Part shown: in pieces, positions 44,534 through 54,544 of the stretch
How positions within the stretch are numbered: the stretch's first letter is position 1
How the letters are laid out: every line of letters begins with the position of its first letter
From: JAPLDB01 sp038206355
GTDB lineage: Bacteria; Bacteroidota; Bacteroidia; AKYH767-A; 2013-40CM-41-45
DNA length: 64,000 bases
Direction of reading: 5' to 3'
Assembly (NCBI GenBank): GCA_038206355.1
Contig: JBBRAY010000014.1
Location: 1 to 64,000, forward strand
Position numbers and translations under genes: made by a program
Notes under the pieces: model-generated
Seen by the model: the letters and a program-made list of their open reading frames with translations, nothing else
What the model was told of the DNA's origin: nothing
Databases searched by the model: none

Positions 44534-46054
44534 ATGAAATACCGGTTATCCATACTTTTATTCGCCTGCTCACTCTGGCTCCAATCCCCTGCACAAATCC
44601 TTTGTATTATGTGTTATGACCAGAATGATTCTATCAGTTCCGGGGTAAATAACCTCCTGCTGAACGGGAGTTTTGAAAACAGCAACTGCGCTTCGGGCTA
44701 TATCCTCGATGTTTTCTGTCCGAATTCCAGCTATTATTCATGTAACCTGGATAACTGGATATGTACCGGTGGCGGCAGCCAGACCTATATATGCGTGTTT
44801 GACAGCACCCCCGGAACCCGGTCTACTCTTGTTGATGGAAACTATGCTGTGTACATGGGAAATTATTTTTGTTCGCCATGCTCGCCGTCAACCGGAGATA
44901 CCTCATGCTTTACAATGACTGATTGTGAACTGTCCGGAATACCACCGGGATTTCCCACACATGACGCTGTGTACGGTGGGAACGTTGGAGTAAGTATTGA
45001 ACAAACTGTTACCGGGCTTACAATCGGCAACACGTATGTGCTTGAATTCTGGGCTGGAGGCGAGAACAATCTGAATAATTTTGTTAGTTCCGGTATGTTT
45101 GCTGTGGATGTTGGATTTGGTAATTCTTTGTTGCGATGCCACGAAACTCCTTATGGAACAGGTGTTGGAACGAGGTTCATTATTGAGTTCAATGCAACAT
45201 CGTCATCACATACTATTAAATTTACAAGCTGGGGTCATGTTTGTTCAAGTTGTACAGAGGCAGTTATAGATCAGGTCCGTTTGTATACGATTGCTGAGCT
45301 GAACCCTTCCATTCCGCCATGTGCGGGCTCTACAATCGCCGCTTTATTTACAGCCCCCAATCATATTTGTCCGGGTACCTGCACCGATTTTACTAACCTC
45401 TCTGTAAATGCAACAAGTTTTCTTTGGTCATTTCCGGGTGCTGTTCCCAATACGAGCATTGATGTAAACCCGACCGGTATATGCTACAATACGCCCGGAA
45501 ATTATGCCGTAACTTTAATTGCAGATAATGCCATTGGCAGTGATACACTTACTTTGAACAATTACATGACGGTATTTCCGTTTCCGCCTCCGCAGGGAAT
45601 CGCACAAAGCGGCGATACATTATTCGCAAACGCAGGTGCCATAAGTTACCAATGGTATTTTGGCGGAAATATTATCCCCGGAGCAACAGATTTTTTTTAT
45701 GTAGCCACTCAAAGCGGAGATTACGGTGTTGTTGCAACAGACTTAAATAATTGCGAGGTGGAAGCCGTAATTAATGATGTGGTTGCAGAAGTAGAAAATA
45801 CTGTGTCAGATAATGAGTTGCAGATTTTCCCTAATCCGACACAGGGGAAACTCGAAATCAGACATTTGAAAAAAGGAAAGCAGGCAAAAATTTCAGTTTA
45901 TGATTTACCGGGGAAGATGGTATTTACGGGTTATTTAAATGGTGCTGATTTCCGAAACCCGACTGTTGATTTTACATTTCTTCCACCCGGTATTTATATC
46001 GCCAGGATTTCTGATCCTGATCGGTCGCTCAGGTTTCGGTTTATTAAGCAATAA
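44534..46054 (+). CDS. Secreted protein with DUF642/CBM-like and PKD-like domains and T9SS domain
   Basis: This 506-residue protein has a signal peptide (MKYRLSILLFACSLWLQSPAQ). It is cysteine-rich in its first third. NLLLNGSFEN...NWICTGG and VSIEQTVTGLTIGNTYVLEFWAGG are typical of DUF642/CBM4-like jelly rolls (about 38-255). A PKD-like module follows (about 270-350, FTNLSVNATSFLWSFPGA), then an Ig-like segment (YQWYFGGNIIPGAT) and the T9SS domain from about 428 (IFPNPTQGKLEI). Carbohydrate or matrix binding is the likely role. Confidence 0.83.
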   Translation: MKYRLSILLFACSLWLQSPAQILCIMCYDQNDSISSGVNNLLLNGSFENSNCASGYILDVFCPNSSYYSCNLDNWICTGGGSQTYICVFDSTPGTRSTLVDGNYAVYMGNYFCSPCSPSTGDTSCFTMTDCELSGIPPGFPTHDAVYGGNVGVSIEQTVTGLTIGNTYVLEFWAGGENNLNNFVSSGMFAVDVGFGNSLLRCHETPYGTGVGTRFIIEFNATSSSHTIKFTSWGHVCSSCTEAVIDQVRLYTIAELNPSIPPCAGSTIAALFTAPNHICPGTCTDFTNLSVNATSFLWSFPGAVPNTSIDVNPTGICYNTPGNYAVTLIADNAIGSDTLTLNNYMTVFPFPPPQGIAQSGDTLFANAGAISYQWYFGGNIIPGATDFFYVATQSGDYGVVATDLNNCEVEAVINDVVAEVENTVSDNELQIFPNPTQGKLEIRHLKKGKQAKISVYDLPGKMVFTGYLNGADFRNPTVDFTFLPPGIYIARISDPDRSLRFRFIKQ

Positions 46055-46204
46055 TCCGGTAACCTTGTGGTAATACTACGGATAAATTGAATCTATTCAC
46101 CCTCGGAAAACGGCTGCTTACAATAAGTTTGCGTAAAAGTTGATTTTGTCCAATATTGCAACTTTATTTTTTGCTATATTAGCACGCCTAACAGGAGTAT
46201 TACT

Positions 46205-49027
46205 TTGAAACCATTTTTCCAAAAAGTTGTAATTGCAATTGGATGCTTTATGGCATTGGTGTCATTTCATGCCTCTGCTCAAAATTATTTTCGGTCAATT
46301 GCAACAGGAAACTGGAATGCTACAACTACCTGGCAGATGTCTCCTGATAACATTGCCTGGGGTCCGGCAACATTAATTCCAAATTTTAATGACTATACCG
46401 TTACCATTCAAGCCCCGAATGTAGTAACGATCACCGCAGCCCTCACCATAGATGAAACTGTAGTAAACTCAGGTGCGACGCTTGCTAACAGTGGTGCAGT
46501 TGTAGTCACTTTTAATGATGGCGCTGGAGTGGATCTGATTATCAACGGTACTTTTACTGAAAATTCTTCCTCAAGTATTGCATGGACTGCGACTGCCAGC
46601 TGGCTGATGGGATCATTCGGAACATTAATCCGTACTCAAAATACTTCTTCAAATTTCTGGCAACAGCGTTATAACGGCGGTATATCTGCGATCCCTGCAA
46701 CAGCAAACTGGATCCTTAGAAAAACTGCAGGCGCAAATCCAAGCATCACTACTACAACAGGTGGCGCTGCCGGGGCATGGTATCCAAACCTGACAATTGA
46801 AAATAACAATGCAGGAATATGGAATACTGCAACTTCAAGCACATTTACAGGTAGTACTTATTTCCCTACAGTGAAGGGGAATTTTGATATCGGAGGAACC
46901 GGGACGAGTACAGTGAACTTTCTCAATCAGCAAACCAATGCAACCCCGACAAGGGTGCTTGGAAGTGTAATTGTCCGGGCCGGAAATACTCTTGGAAATA
47001 CCGGTACAGGATTGGAAATATCAGGAAACATAACGATATCCGGAACTTTGACCTACACGGGCACTGTTATCGGATTACGAACTTTAGATTTTACAGGTGG
47101 CGCAGCACAAACTTTTAACGGTGCCGGAACAGTTGCTATCTGGAACATGCGCATGATGAAAACGGCGAACGACCTCACCCTGAATCGCGCTATTAAAATT
47201 GACAATGCACTTTCATTGAATTTCGCTGCACCCGGGGGTAGAATTTTTTCAACGGCAACAAACCTGATTACGATTGAAGATGGCGCAACAGCTGCAGGAG
47301 CAACCAATTCAAGCCACGTGAATGGTCCTGTAAAGAAACTGGGACCTCAGTTATTCCAATTCCCTGTTGGTAAAAATGGATACTATCGCATGATTGCAAT
47401 GGGAGTTGCATCAGGTGCAGGAGGAGGAACTTTCTGGACAGAAAATTTTAATTCCGGTTGTACATCTTTATGCCTCGCAAGCAGTTATACGGGACCAAAC
47501 GGGTCATGGACCATAACAAATTTAGGACCTGCTACACAATGCGGTGCTCCGGTAACAGCGAATACATGGTATGTCAGTTGTGCTGAATCCGGAACAGGAG
47601 CCGGTAGCTGCGGAAATGTTTGTACCGGCACTGCTACCTTACACGTGGGAAATATTTCAAGCTCACCGAGTGCTCCGTTTTTCTGCCCTGCAGGAGATTG
47701 CGGTGCAGCGTATGATGCCGGTGGTTATTGTGGTTTACTTGGATCTACCCCTTCAACTGCTACAGATAAAAGAGCCGAGTCGCCTGTTATCAACTGCACC
47801 GGTCAAAGCGGCATTTCAGTTTCTTTCAATTATATGGAATACGGTCAGGGCACAAATGACAATGCAACACTATGGTATTATGACGGAGGTACATGGAGTC
47901 AGATTGACGACATGCCGAAGTCTGCTTGTTGTGGTGGTACATGTAATGGTTCGCGACAAGGACAATGGACGGCAAGGACTGTAGCGCTTCCGGCATCTGC
48001 CAATAATAATCCGAATGTTAAAATTGCTTTTCGCTGGGTGAATGATGATGATGGAACGGGTACCGATCCTTCCTTTGCAGTTGACGATGTAACACTTGGC
48101 AACGCTCCTGTTGGTCCTGATTCTTATACAGCGGAATATTTCCGTGCAAATCCACAAGTGGTTTATAACAATGTGTTGAATGCGCCGCTTAACCACATTT
48201 CGCAATGTGAATACTGGACGCTCGATCGCAATAATGGAATCCTCGCAAGAACTGTAACGCTGAGCTGGGATACGCCGAATAGTTGTGGTGTTACAAATCT
48301 CGCCGATCTCAGGGTTGCGTATTTCAATAGCGCTTCGTGGGATGATAAAGGAAACGGCGGTACAACAGGAGGATTGGCGGCAGGCACAATCGTTACTGCA
48401 ACGGCAGTAAATAACTTTGGACCGTTTACACTTGCATCCGTCAGTACGAATAATCCTTTGCCGGTTTACCTGGTTGAGTTTTCTGCAACCCCACAAGGAA
48501 ATGACGTATTGCTGAATTGGGTTACATCCGGCGAAATCAATAACGACCGTTTTGAAATTCGTTCTTCCAATTCTTCTTCCGGCGCAAATTATTTTGAAGA
48601 GATTGATCAGGTTAAAGGAGCCGGAAACTCAACTTCACTACAGCATTATTCATTCCTCGATCAGCGCCCGGGAAAAAAAGGAACTTATTATTATCAGCTC
48701 CGGCAGGTTGATTATGACGGAAAAAGCATGATGTCGAATATCGTTGCTGTCAATTTCAAAAATGGCAAAGTGTTGAACCTGCTCGGCGTCATTCCAAATC
48801 CTTACACCGATCGAACTTCTGTTCAGGTTTATTTCAGTGAAAAAGGAACCCTTGACGTAAGAATCATTGACATATTTGGTCGGGAAATTTCCACAAATAC
48901 TTTTTCAAATGACAAAGGTTTATTTGAATTCGATCCTGAACAAACAACAAAATTCAGTGCAGGGATTTATTTTGTTGAACTCTTGTTTAATGATGAGCGA
49001 TTGGTAACGAAGATTGTAAAAGAATAA
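46205..49027 (+). CDS. Large secreted T9SS protein with jelly-roll domain
   Basis: This 940-residue protein starts at a TTG (46205) with an AGGAG seven bases upstream; the signal peptide MKPFFQKVVIAIGCFMALVS runs to SAQ. The next Met is at residue 16, inside the hydrophobic core, so TTG is preferred. The N-terminal part (about 27-370) is beta-rich with G8/adhesin-like repeats. A Cys-rich jelly-roll of the MAM/choice-of-anchor J kind follows (about 415-640, SFAVDDVTLG). SATPQGNDVLLNWVTSGEIN is the usual pre-sorting segment and the T9SS domain runs from about 855. Confidence 0.83.
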   Translation: MKPFFQKVVIAIGCFMALVSFHASAQNYFRSIATGNWNATTTWQMSPDNIAWGPATLIPNFNDYTVTIQAPNVVTITAALTIDETVVNSGATLANSGAVVVTFNDGAGVDLIINGTFTENSSSSIAWTATASWLMGSFGTLIRTQNTSSNFWQQRYNGGISAIPATANWILRKTAGANPSITTTTGGAAGAWYPNLTIENNNAGIWNTATSSTFTGSTYFPTVKGNFDIGGTGTSTVNFLNQQTNATPTRVLGSVIVRAGNTLGNTGTGLEISGNITISGTLTYTGTVIGLRTLDFTGGAAQTFNGAGTVAIWNMRMMKTANDLTLNRAIKIDNALSLNFAAPGGRIFSTATNLITIEDGATAAGATNSSHVNGPVKKLGPQLFQFPVGKNGYYRMIAMGVASGAGGGTFWTENFNSGCTSLCLASSYTGPNGSWTITNLGPATQCGAPVTANTWYVSCAESGTGAGSCGNVCTGTATLHVGNISSSPSAPFFCPAGDCGAAYDAGGYCGLLGSTPSTATDKRAESPVINCTGQSGISVSFNYMEYGQGTNDNATLWYYDGGTWSQIDDMPKSACCGGTCNGSRQGQWTARTVALPASANNNPNVKIAFRWVNDDDGTGTDPSFAVDDVTLGNAPVGPDSYTAEYFRANPQVVYNNVLNAPLNHISQCEYWTLDRNNGILARTVTLSWDTPNSCGVTNLADLRVAYFNSASWDDKGNGGTTGGLAAGTIVTATAVNNFGPFTLASVSTNNPLPVYLVEFSATPQGNDVLLNWVTSGEINNDRFEIRSSNSSSGANYFEEIDQVKGAGNSTSLQHYSFLDQRPGKKGTYYYQLRQVDYDGKSMMSNIVAVNFKNGKVLNLLGVIPNPYTDRTSVQVYFSEKGTLDVRIIDIFGREISTNTFSNDKGLFEFDPEQTTKFSAGIYFVELLFNDERLVTKIVKE

Positions 49028-49232
49028 TTTTTTTTCTGAGACATTTTTTTTCTTTTTGTTTGATTTGCCAATACAGTTAGATTGAAACTGACAACAGGTA
49101 TTTTTGGAATTATCACTTCTGTTTTTTGCGATTTAACTTATTCGCCCGAAATATTGAAGACACATCGGCACTTTTTTAGGATAGGTGATGCAAATTAAAT
49201 TGACGATTACAAAATCATTTTTTAACAGTAAT
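49028..49232. other. Intergenic region
   Basis: About 200 AT-rich bases follow the 940-residue protein gene. No hairpin terminator, promoter or small gene could be supported. Confidence 0.4.
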
Positions 49233-49382
49233 ATGAAAAAATTCACTTTCGCATTTTTCATATTCACATTTTACTTTTGTTCAAATATTAGCTTCGGATA
49301 AGAGATTCAGAATTCTACCGGGATTTCCCAGACACCAGTAAGTGATTGGTATAGTTATCTTGCGCGAGTTTTAGTATTTTGA
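49233..49382 (+). pseudogene. Broken signal-peptide ORF
   Basis: An ATG at 49233 opens 22 codons reading MKKFTFAFFIFTFYFCSNIS..., a clear export signal, and stops at 49299-49301. The same frame continues open for 26 more codons to a second stop at 49380-49382, just before the PAP2 start. This looks like the remnant of a secreted-protein gene cut by a nonsense change and deletion. A chance signal-like ORF remains possible. Confidence 0.4.
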
Positions 49383-49384
49383 AA

Positions 49385-50128
49385 ATGAATTCTGTAAAAA
49401 AACATTTCCTGATTTTGGGCTTTTTCCTCTCCCAGTTTTTTTCCGGCAATTGTCAGAGTCCTTATCAACTGAAATCTGCCCGGGAATTTATTATATCCGG
49501 AGCCTCAATTGGTGTTTCCGCCGGAGGCTTTATATTGTCTGAAAACAAGCGCAAACTTACGCACGATGAAATTTCAAATCTGAGTAAAATAAATATCAAT
49601 TCATTTGACCGCCCTGCAGTGATGCATTATTCTGTTTTTGCGGCACGAACCAGTGATGTGCTAATGATTACATCTCTGGCAATTCCTTTTACTTTGTTGC
49701 TGGATAAAAAAATCAGAGACAACAGCTGGCAAACTTCTGTTATTTATTTTGAAACACTGGCTTTTGCTTCTGTGGGAATCAACCTCTCAAAAGGATTCGT
49801 GAGGCGGCCGAGACCGTACGTTTACAATTCATCTGTTCCGGAGGAGGAGAAGCAAAAAGCGGACGCAACCAATTCCTTTTTTTCCGGACATACAACGATA
49901 TCTGCTGCTTCAACATTTTTCGCCGCAAAAGTTTACTTTGATTACCATCCTGATTCAAAGTGGAAACCGGTCGTTTGGTTTGGGGCTGCTGCCATTCCTG
50001 TTGCTACCGGCCTATACCGTTACCACGCAGGAAAACATTTTCCAACAGATGTGATCGTGGGTTATTGCTGGGGTGCGCTTTCAGGAATTATTATTCCTGA
50101 ACTTCACCGTCAAAGAAAAAAAAATTAA
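49385..50128 (+). CDS. PAP2-family phosphatase
   Basis: This 247-residue protein starts at the ATG at 49385; TTG at 49379 is an alternative two codons upstream. A signal segment (about 6-22) is followed by membrane-associated helices. The three acid-phosphatase motifs are visible: KGFVRRPRPY (KxxxxxxRP), FFSGHTTIS (with FSGH for PSGH) and YRYHAGKHFPTD (with the catalytic His and Asp). It should dephosphorylate lipid pyrophosphates or phosphatidates at the periplasmic side, for example undecaprenyl pyrophosphate or lipid A; the substrate is not fixed. Confidence 0.87.
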   Translation: MNSVKKHFLILGFFLSQFFSGNCQSPYQLKSAREFIISGASIGVSAGGFILSENKRKLTHDEISNLSKININSFDRPAVMHYSVFAARTSDVLMITSLAIPFTLLLDKKIRDNSWQTSVIYFETLAFASVGINLSKGFVRRPRPYVYNSSVPEEEKQKADATNSFFSGHTTISAASTFFAAKVYFDYHPDSKWKPVVWFGAAAIPVATGLYRYHAGKHFPTDVIVGYCWGALSGIIIPELHRQRKKN

Positions 50129-50158
50129 TTTTTTAAAATCAACCAATCAACCAATCCC

Positions 50159-51901
50159 CTACTTCCCTTTCGGAATGGCTTCAATAAGTCTTCTCGTATA
50201 CGCGGATTTCGGATTAATATACACCTCACCGGAAAGTCCCATCTCTTCAATCTTTCCCTTGTTCATGACGATCATCCGGTCACTCATGAATTTTACCACC
50301 GATAAATCGTGCGAAATAATAATACAGGTGAACTGATATTCCTTTTTCAGTTGATTCATTAAGTTGAGTACCTGCGCCTGGACGGAAACATCCAGTGCTG
50401 AAACAGGTTCGTCGCAAATTAAAAATTCAGGTTTTATACTGATGGAACGGGCTATACAAGCACGCTGTCTCTGGCCAACACTTAACTGATGCGGATACTG
50501 ATTAAAGTGCGCTTCATTCAATCCGACGCTTATTAGCAGTTCAATAGTCTTCGACTTACGTTGCTCTTTCGAAGAATAAATTTTATGTGCAATCATTGGT
50601 TCAACGATTGCATCACCGATAGTCATTCTCGGATTGAGTGATGAATGAGGGTCCTGAAAAATAAACTGAATGTTCCTTCTCATTTTACGCAGGGGCTCTC
50701 CTCTCAATGTAGCAATGTCAGTATCTTTAAAAATTATTTGTCCGCCCGTTGCTTTGGTAAGTTTAATAATTGTACGACCCAGTGTTGTTTTACCACATCC
50801 GCTTTCCCCTACGAGACCAAGAGTTTCGCCCGGATAAACATCAAAGGATACATCATCCACTGCCTTCGTGTAACCCAATGTATTTCCGAAAATCCCTTTA
50901 CGCAACGGGAAATAAGTCTTCAGATTTTTTACCTGAAGCAACGGGCGCTGATCATAAAGCATTCTGTTGCGGGTGAATATTTCTTCCCTGGTAACCACAA
51001 GGGCATTCACTGTTTCTTCGACCGACTTTTGCAGTTCGATCATCGAACCGTCTTTACCTGTTTGCATAAAGTTGGCAATGGTGGGAAGGATACGCAGTTT
51101 TTTGTCAAGCGGAGGGCGGCATGCAAGCAACCCTTTTGTATATGGGTGCTTTGGATTAGAAAATATTTCTCTCACACTTCCTTCCTCAACAATTTTACCC
51201 TTATACAATACCACCACACGGTCAGCAATTTCTGCAATCACCCCAAGGTCGTGAGAAATAAATAACATGCCCATCCCGTTTTCTTCCTTGAGTTGACGAA
51301 GCAGTTGAAGAATGGTTTTCTGAATGGTGACATCAAGCGCTGTTGTGGGTTCATCTGCAATGAGCAATGACGGATTGCAACTGATGGCCATTGCAATCAT
51401 GACCCGCTGTTTCTGTCCGCCGCTCAACTGATGCGGATAGCTGTCATAAATACGTTCCGGATCAGGTAGCTGTACCTTGTTGAAAAGTGCGATGCTTTGC
51501 AAGCGTGCTTTTGCCCCTGATGCTTTTCCATGAACCTTTAATGCTTCGGCCACCTGTTCGCCACAGGTATATAAAGGGTTCAATGATGTGGAGGGCTCCT
51601 GAAAAACCATGGCCATTTTATTGCCGCGGTACTTACGGATTTCGCTATCGGAAAGTGTCAGCAGGTTTGATGCGGTTTCATTTTCATGAAAAAGGATCTC
51701 GCCGGAAGAAATTTTTCCGGGATTTGAAACCAGCCGCATGATGGAAAGTGCTGTAACAGATTTACCTGAACCCGATTCGCCAACGAGTCCTACTGTTTCT
51801 CCGCGGCGAACAGAAAGGCTGATGTTATCCACTGCTTTTTTCGCAGCATGATCAGAATCAAATTCTACACTAAGATTTTTTATTTCGAGGAGGTCGTTCA
51901 T
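50159..51901 (-). CDS. Fused double ABC-transporter ATPase of the oligopeptide/dipeptide type
   Basis: This 580-residue protein joins two ABC ATPase domains, like DppD-DppF or GsiA/YejF. Start is the ATG at 51901 (MNDLLEIKNLSVEF). Domain 1 has GESGSGKS (Walker A), LSGGQKQR (signature) and LLIADEPTTALD (Walker B); domain 2 has GESGCGKT, LSVGQRQR and FLICDEPVSALD. The second signature reads LSVGQ in place of LSGGQ. Each domain carries the oligopeptide-type C-terminal region (KHPYTKGLLACRPPL). No permease or binding-protein gene is adjacent, so the partners must be elsewhere. Confidence 0.93.
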   Translation of the reverse strand: MNDLLEIKNLSVEFDSDHAAKKAVDNISLSVRRGETVGLVGESGSGKSVTALSIMRLVSNPGKISSGEILFHENETASNLLTLSDSEIRKYRGNKMAMVFQEPSTSLNPLYTCGEQVAEALKVHGKASGAKARLQSIALFNKVQLPDPERIYDSYPHQLSGGQKQRVMIAMAISCNPSLLIADEPTTALDVTIQKTILQLLRQLKEENGMGMLFISHDLGVIAEIADRVVVLYKGKIVEEGSVREIFSNPKHPYTKGLLACRPPLDKKLRILPTIANFMQTGKDGSMIELQKSVEETVNALVVTREEIFTRNRMLYDQRPLLQVKNLKTYFPLRKGIFGNTLGYTKAVDDVSFDVYPGETLGLVGESGCGKTTLGRTIIKLTKATGGQIIFKDTDIATLRGEPLRKMRRNIQFIFQDPHSSLNPRMTIGDAIVEPMIAHKIYSSKEQRKSKTIELLISVGLNEAHFNQYPHQLSVGQRQRACIARSISIKPEFLICDEPVSALDVSVQAQVLNLMNQLKKEYQFTCIIISHDLSVVKFMSDRMIVMNKGKIEEMGLSGEVYINPKSAYTRRLIEAIPKGK

Positions 51902-51913
51902 ACATTGACTTCT

Positions 51914-51921
51914 CAAAAGTA
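51914..51921 (-). promoter_or_regulatory. Possible -7 element of the ABC ATPase gene
   Basis: CAAAAGTA reads TACTTTTG on the minus strand; CAAA at 51937-51940 is 15 bases further, a short spacing. The predicted leader would be only a few bases. Confidence 0.35.
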
Positions 51922-52117
51922 ATATTCCAATGGAAACAAAATGGATTCTAACAAGAAGGTCTCAACAATCCATGTGTGGATTTAGGAAGTCTATCGGGGA
52001 TCAATAAGCCGGGCCCTAAGATAAACCTTGTCACAATTTTTTTCTATCAGCGTTTTCAGCGTAATCTGCGAGCCACCATCTCAGTCGAACAATACATCAA
52101 CTGTAAAAAAATTGCAC

Positions 52118-53791
52118 TTAATCTTTCGCGATCTCAATACTCACTTTTCTGCCTTTTACCTTGTTGCCGTTTACTTTTTCAAGCACTTGGTTTAGGTCTT
52201 TCTCCATTACTTCCACAAATGAAAATTTGTCGTAGAGGTCAATGATACCGATATCTTCGCCATGAATGCCGGTGAGTGATGCGAATGCGCCCGCAATATC
52301 TCCCTTACTAACCCTGTCCTGCCGGCCAACGCTTACAAATAACCTCACCATATTTCCCTTTCTCGGAAAACGTTCCCTTGGTTCGCTGCGCTCAGTGCGT
52401 TCTCTTCTGTTGCCACGTTCTCCTCTTTCGCCCCGATCGCCTCTTTCTCTTCTGTCACCGCGATCTTCAGACCTTCCTCCTGATGAAGACGTGCTTTCAA
52501 CCGGTGCCAGATACATTTTTAATAGCCCTGCTGCCAGTTGATGTAACGTAATCCCTTCAGCCATGAAATCGTGAATCATCTTGTCGTAAGTTGGCTGATC
52601 AGGTGTGGAGGTAATTTCCTTGATCTTCTCTGCCAGTTTAAGTTTGCTGAGCTCAAGCAGTTCTTTTCTCGATGGAGCATTATGTCTTTCAATCCGCACT
52701 TTTGCATAGCGTTCTATTTCGCGGAGACGCCCCGATTCATTTCTTCCTGTTACAAACGTAAATGCCTTACCTGATTTCCCTGCTCGTCCTGTTCTTCCGA
52801 TGCGGTGAACATAATATTCCGGATCAAGCGGAAGGTCGTAATTAAAAACAGCATCAACATTATCAACGTCAATGCCGCGTGCAGCTACGTCTGTAGCCAC
52901 CATGATGTTGATACGGCCGTGTTTGAATTTTGAAAGCACATTATTTCTCTGACTCTGATTCAAGTCACCATGAATGGCATCTGCTTTATAACCCATTTCA
53001 ATCATCTGCTGAACCACTTCATCAACTTTACGTTTTGTATTGCAGAAGACGAGCATCAGTTTCAAATTGTGCAGGTCGATTAACCGGGCCATCACTTCGG
53101 TGCGTTGTCCGCTGGAGAGCTCAAAATATATCTGTTCAATGGCTGCAACTGTAAGTTCATTCTTTGTTACCTTAACCAGTTTCGGATTTTTCTGAAACTT
53201 CCGGGTGATGTCAAGGATGGGTTTCGGCATTGTGGCAGAAAACAATACCGTTTGTTTTTCTCCCTTGATATTTGAGAGAATCATTTCAATGTCTTCACGA
53301 AATCCCATGTTCAGCATTTCATCAGCTTCGTCGAGTACGACACACTTTACATGTTCAAAAGAAATCGTTCTGCGTTCAAGATGGTCAATGATGCGGCCGG
53401 GCGTTCCAACGATAACGTGGGTTGCACGTTTCAATGCGCTGATTTGTTTCTGAATTTGCTCTCCTCCATAAACAGGAAGAATAACAATTCCCTTTTTATA
53501 CTTCGCCAGTTTTTTCAGTTCGTTTGCAACCTGTTGCGCCAGTTCGCGCGTAGGACACATCACAAGTGCGGCTGTATTTTTATTTTTTACGTCAATCTGC
53601 TCTAGCAATGGAATACCGAAGGCAGCAGTTTTACCTGTTCCGGTTTGTGCCTGGCCGATAACGTCAAGTCCCTGTAAGAGGAATGGAATAGCTTCTGATT
53701 GAATGGGGGACGCTTCAACGAATCCCATTTCAGTAATAGCCTGCTGCATCTCTGCGGAGAGAGACAGCTCATTAAATTTTAATGGTGTCAT
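52118..53791 (-). CDS. DEAD-box RNA helicase (DeaD/CshA-like) with DbpA-type RNA-binding domain
   Basis: This 557-residue helicase starts at 53791 (MTPLKFNELSLSAEM); the open frame to 53848 is not needed. All core motifs are present: Q-motif (ASPIQSEAIP), AQTGTGKT, PTRELAQQ, GTPGRIIDHL, DEAD (VLDEADEML), SATMPKP, ATDVAARGID and HRIGRTGRAGKSG. A basic, Arg/Gly-rich linker (GGRSEDRGDRRERGDRGERG...) leads to a C-terminal DbpA-like RRM (about 480-557). It remodels RNA in ribosome assembly or cold-shock mRNA turnover. Confidence 0.94.
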   Translation of the reverse strand: MTPLKFNELSLSAEMQQAITEMGFVEASPIQSEAIPFLLQGLDVIGQAQTGTGKTAAFGIPLLEQIDVKNKNTAALVMCPTRELAQQVANELKKLAKYKKGIVILPVYGGEQIQKQISALKRATHVIVGTPGRIIDHLERRTISFEHVKCVVLDEADEMLNMGFREDIEMILSNIKGEKQTVLFSATMPKPILDITRKFQKNPKLVKVTKNELTVAAIEQIYFELSSGQRTEVMARLIDLHNLKLMLVFCNTKRKVDEVVQQMIEMGYKADAIHGDLNQSQRNNVLSKFKHGRINIMVATDVAARGIDVDNVDAVFNYDLPLDPEYYVHRIGRTGRAGKSGKAFTFVTGRNESGRLREIERYAKVRIERHNAPSRKELLELSKLKLAEKIKEITSTPDQPTYDKMIHDFMAEGITLHQLAAGLLKMYLAPVESTSSSGGRSEDRGDRRERGDRGERGERGNRRERTERSEPRERFPRKGNMVRLFVSVGRQDRVSKGDIAGAFASLTGIHGEDIGIIDLYDKFSFVEVMEKDLNQVLEKVNGNKVKGRKVSIEIAKD

Positions 53792-53914
53792 GATGGAAAT
53801 TTTATCCGGTGCAGGAGATAGTGCGGAAACTGAGCTAAAAACGGGCAACCGGCATTGAATGAGGGGCGAAGATAGACAAATTGGGGAGAAGGTCTAATTT
53901 ATACCCACTTAGCC

Positions 53915-54544
53915 CTAAGGCTTTGAGATTATTTCCTGAACCGCATCATTAATTTTCTTTTTCCAGGTTATCCATGTTAAGCCATTCATCATTATGGGTT
54001 CCGGCTGGTTTTCTATATCGGCGGTAGAAGAAAGATATTTGAGGATGTTAAGGGAGTCACTTCCTATATGTCTCTCTGAATAAAATGAAATCATTTGTTC
54101 AAGATTAAAATGGTCAAGTATCGAAGCGATATCCATATAATCTTTTTTCTCTCCCCGTTGAAGAATTGCAAAAAGGATCATCGCAATTATTTCTTCTCTA
54201 CGTACCATGGCTATTCCATCTACCATTACGGAAGGATGAATAAACGGAATATTCCATGTGAGAAAATCCACCTTTGTATTATTTATTTTCATAAACACAC
54301 CATGCGTGCCGGTATTTACATCGGAAACGTTTGTGAATTGTTTGCCAATCTCTGCGATCAAATCTCCTGTATTAAAATTCTTTTCCGAAACAAAATCTGC
54401 ATCCACTGAAATACGATGCCCGACCTGAAGTGCCAGCGCTGTGCCTCCGCAAAGACGGAATTGAGAAAAATATTTATTGCCGGAAATCTTTTTGATAATT
54501 TCCAGAAGTTCAGGAGAAACACATTGGTAGTTCAAATCACTCAT
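53915..54544 (-). CDS. AbiEii/AbiGii-type nucleotidyltransferase toxin
   Basis: This 209-residue protein has the family motif GGTALALQVGHRISVDADF (33-51): GGT with the following Arg44, Ser46 and the metal-binding Asp48 and Asp50, as in AbiEii-like nucleotidyltransferases of abortive-infection and toxin-antitoxin systems. The reaction is transfer of nucleotides to an RNA acceptor in known members; the target here is unknown. It overlaps the upstream DUF6922 gene by ATGA, so the pair is translationally coupled and the latter is the probable antitoxin. Confidence 0.85.
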   Translation of the reverse strand: MSDLNYQCVSPELLEIIKKISGNKYFSQFRLCGGTALALQVGHRISVDADFVSEKNFNTGDLIAEIGKQFTNVSDVNTGTHGVFMKINNTKVDFLTWNIPFIHPSVMVDGIAMVRREEIIAMILFAILQRGEKKDYMDIASILDHFNLEQMISFYSERHIGSDSLNILKYLSSTADIENQPEPIMMNGLTWITWKKKINDAVQEIISKP

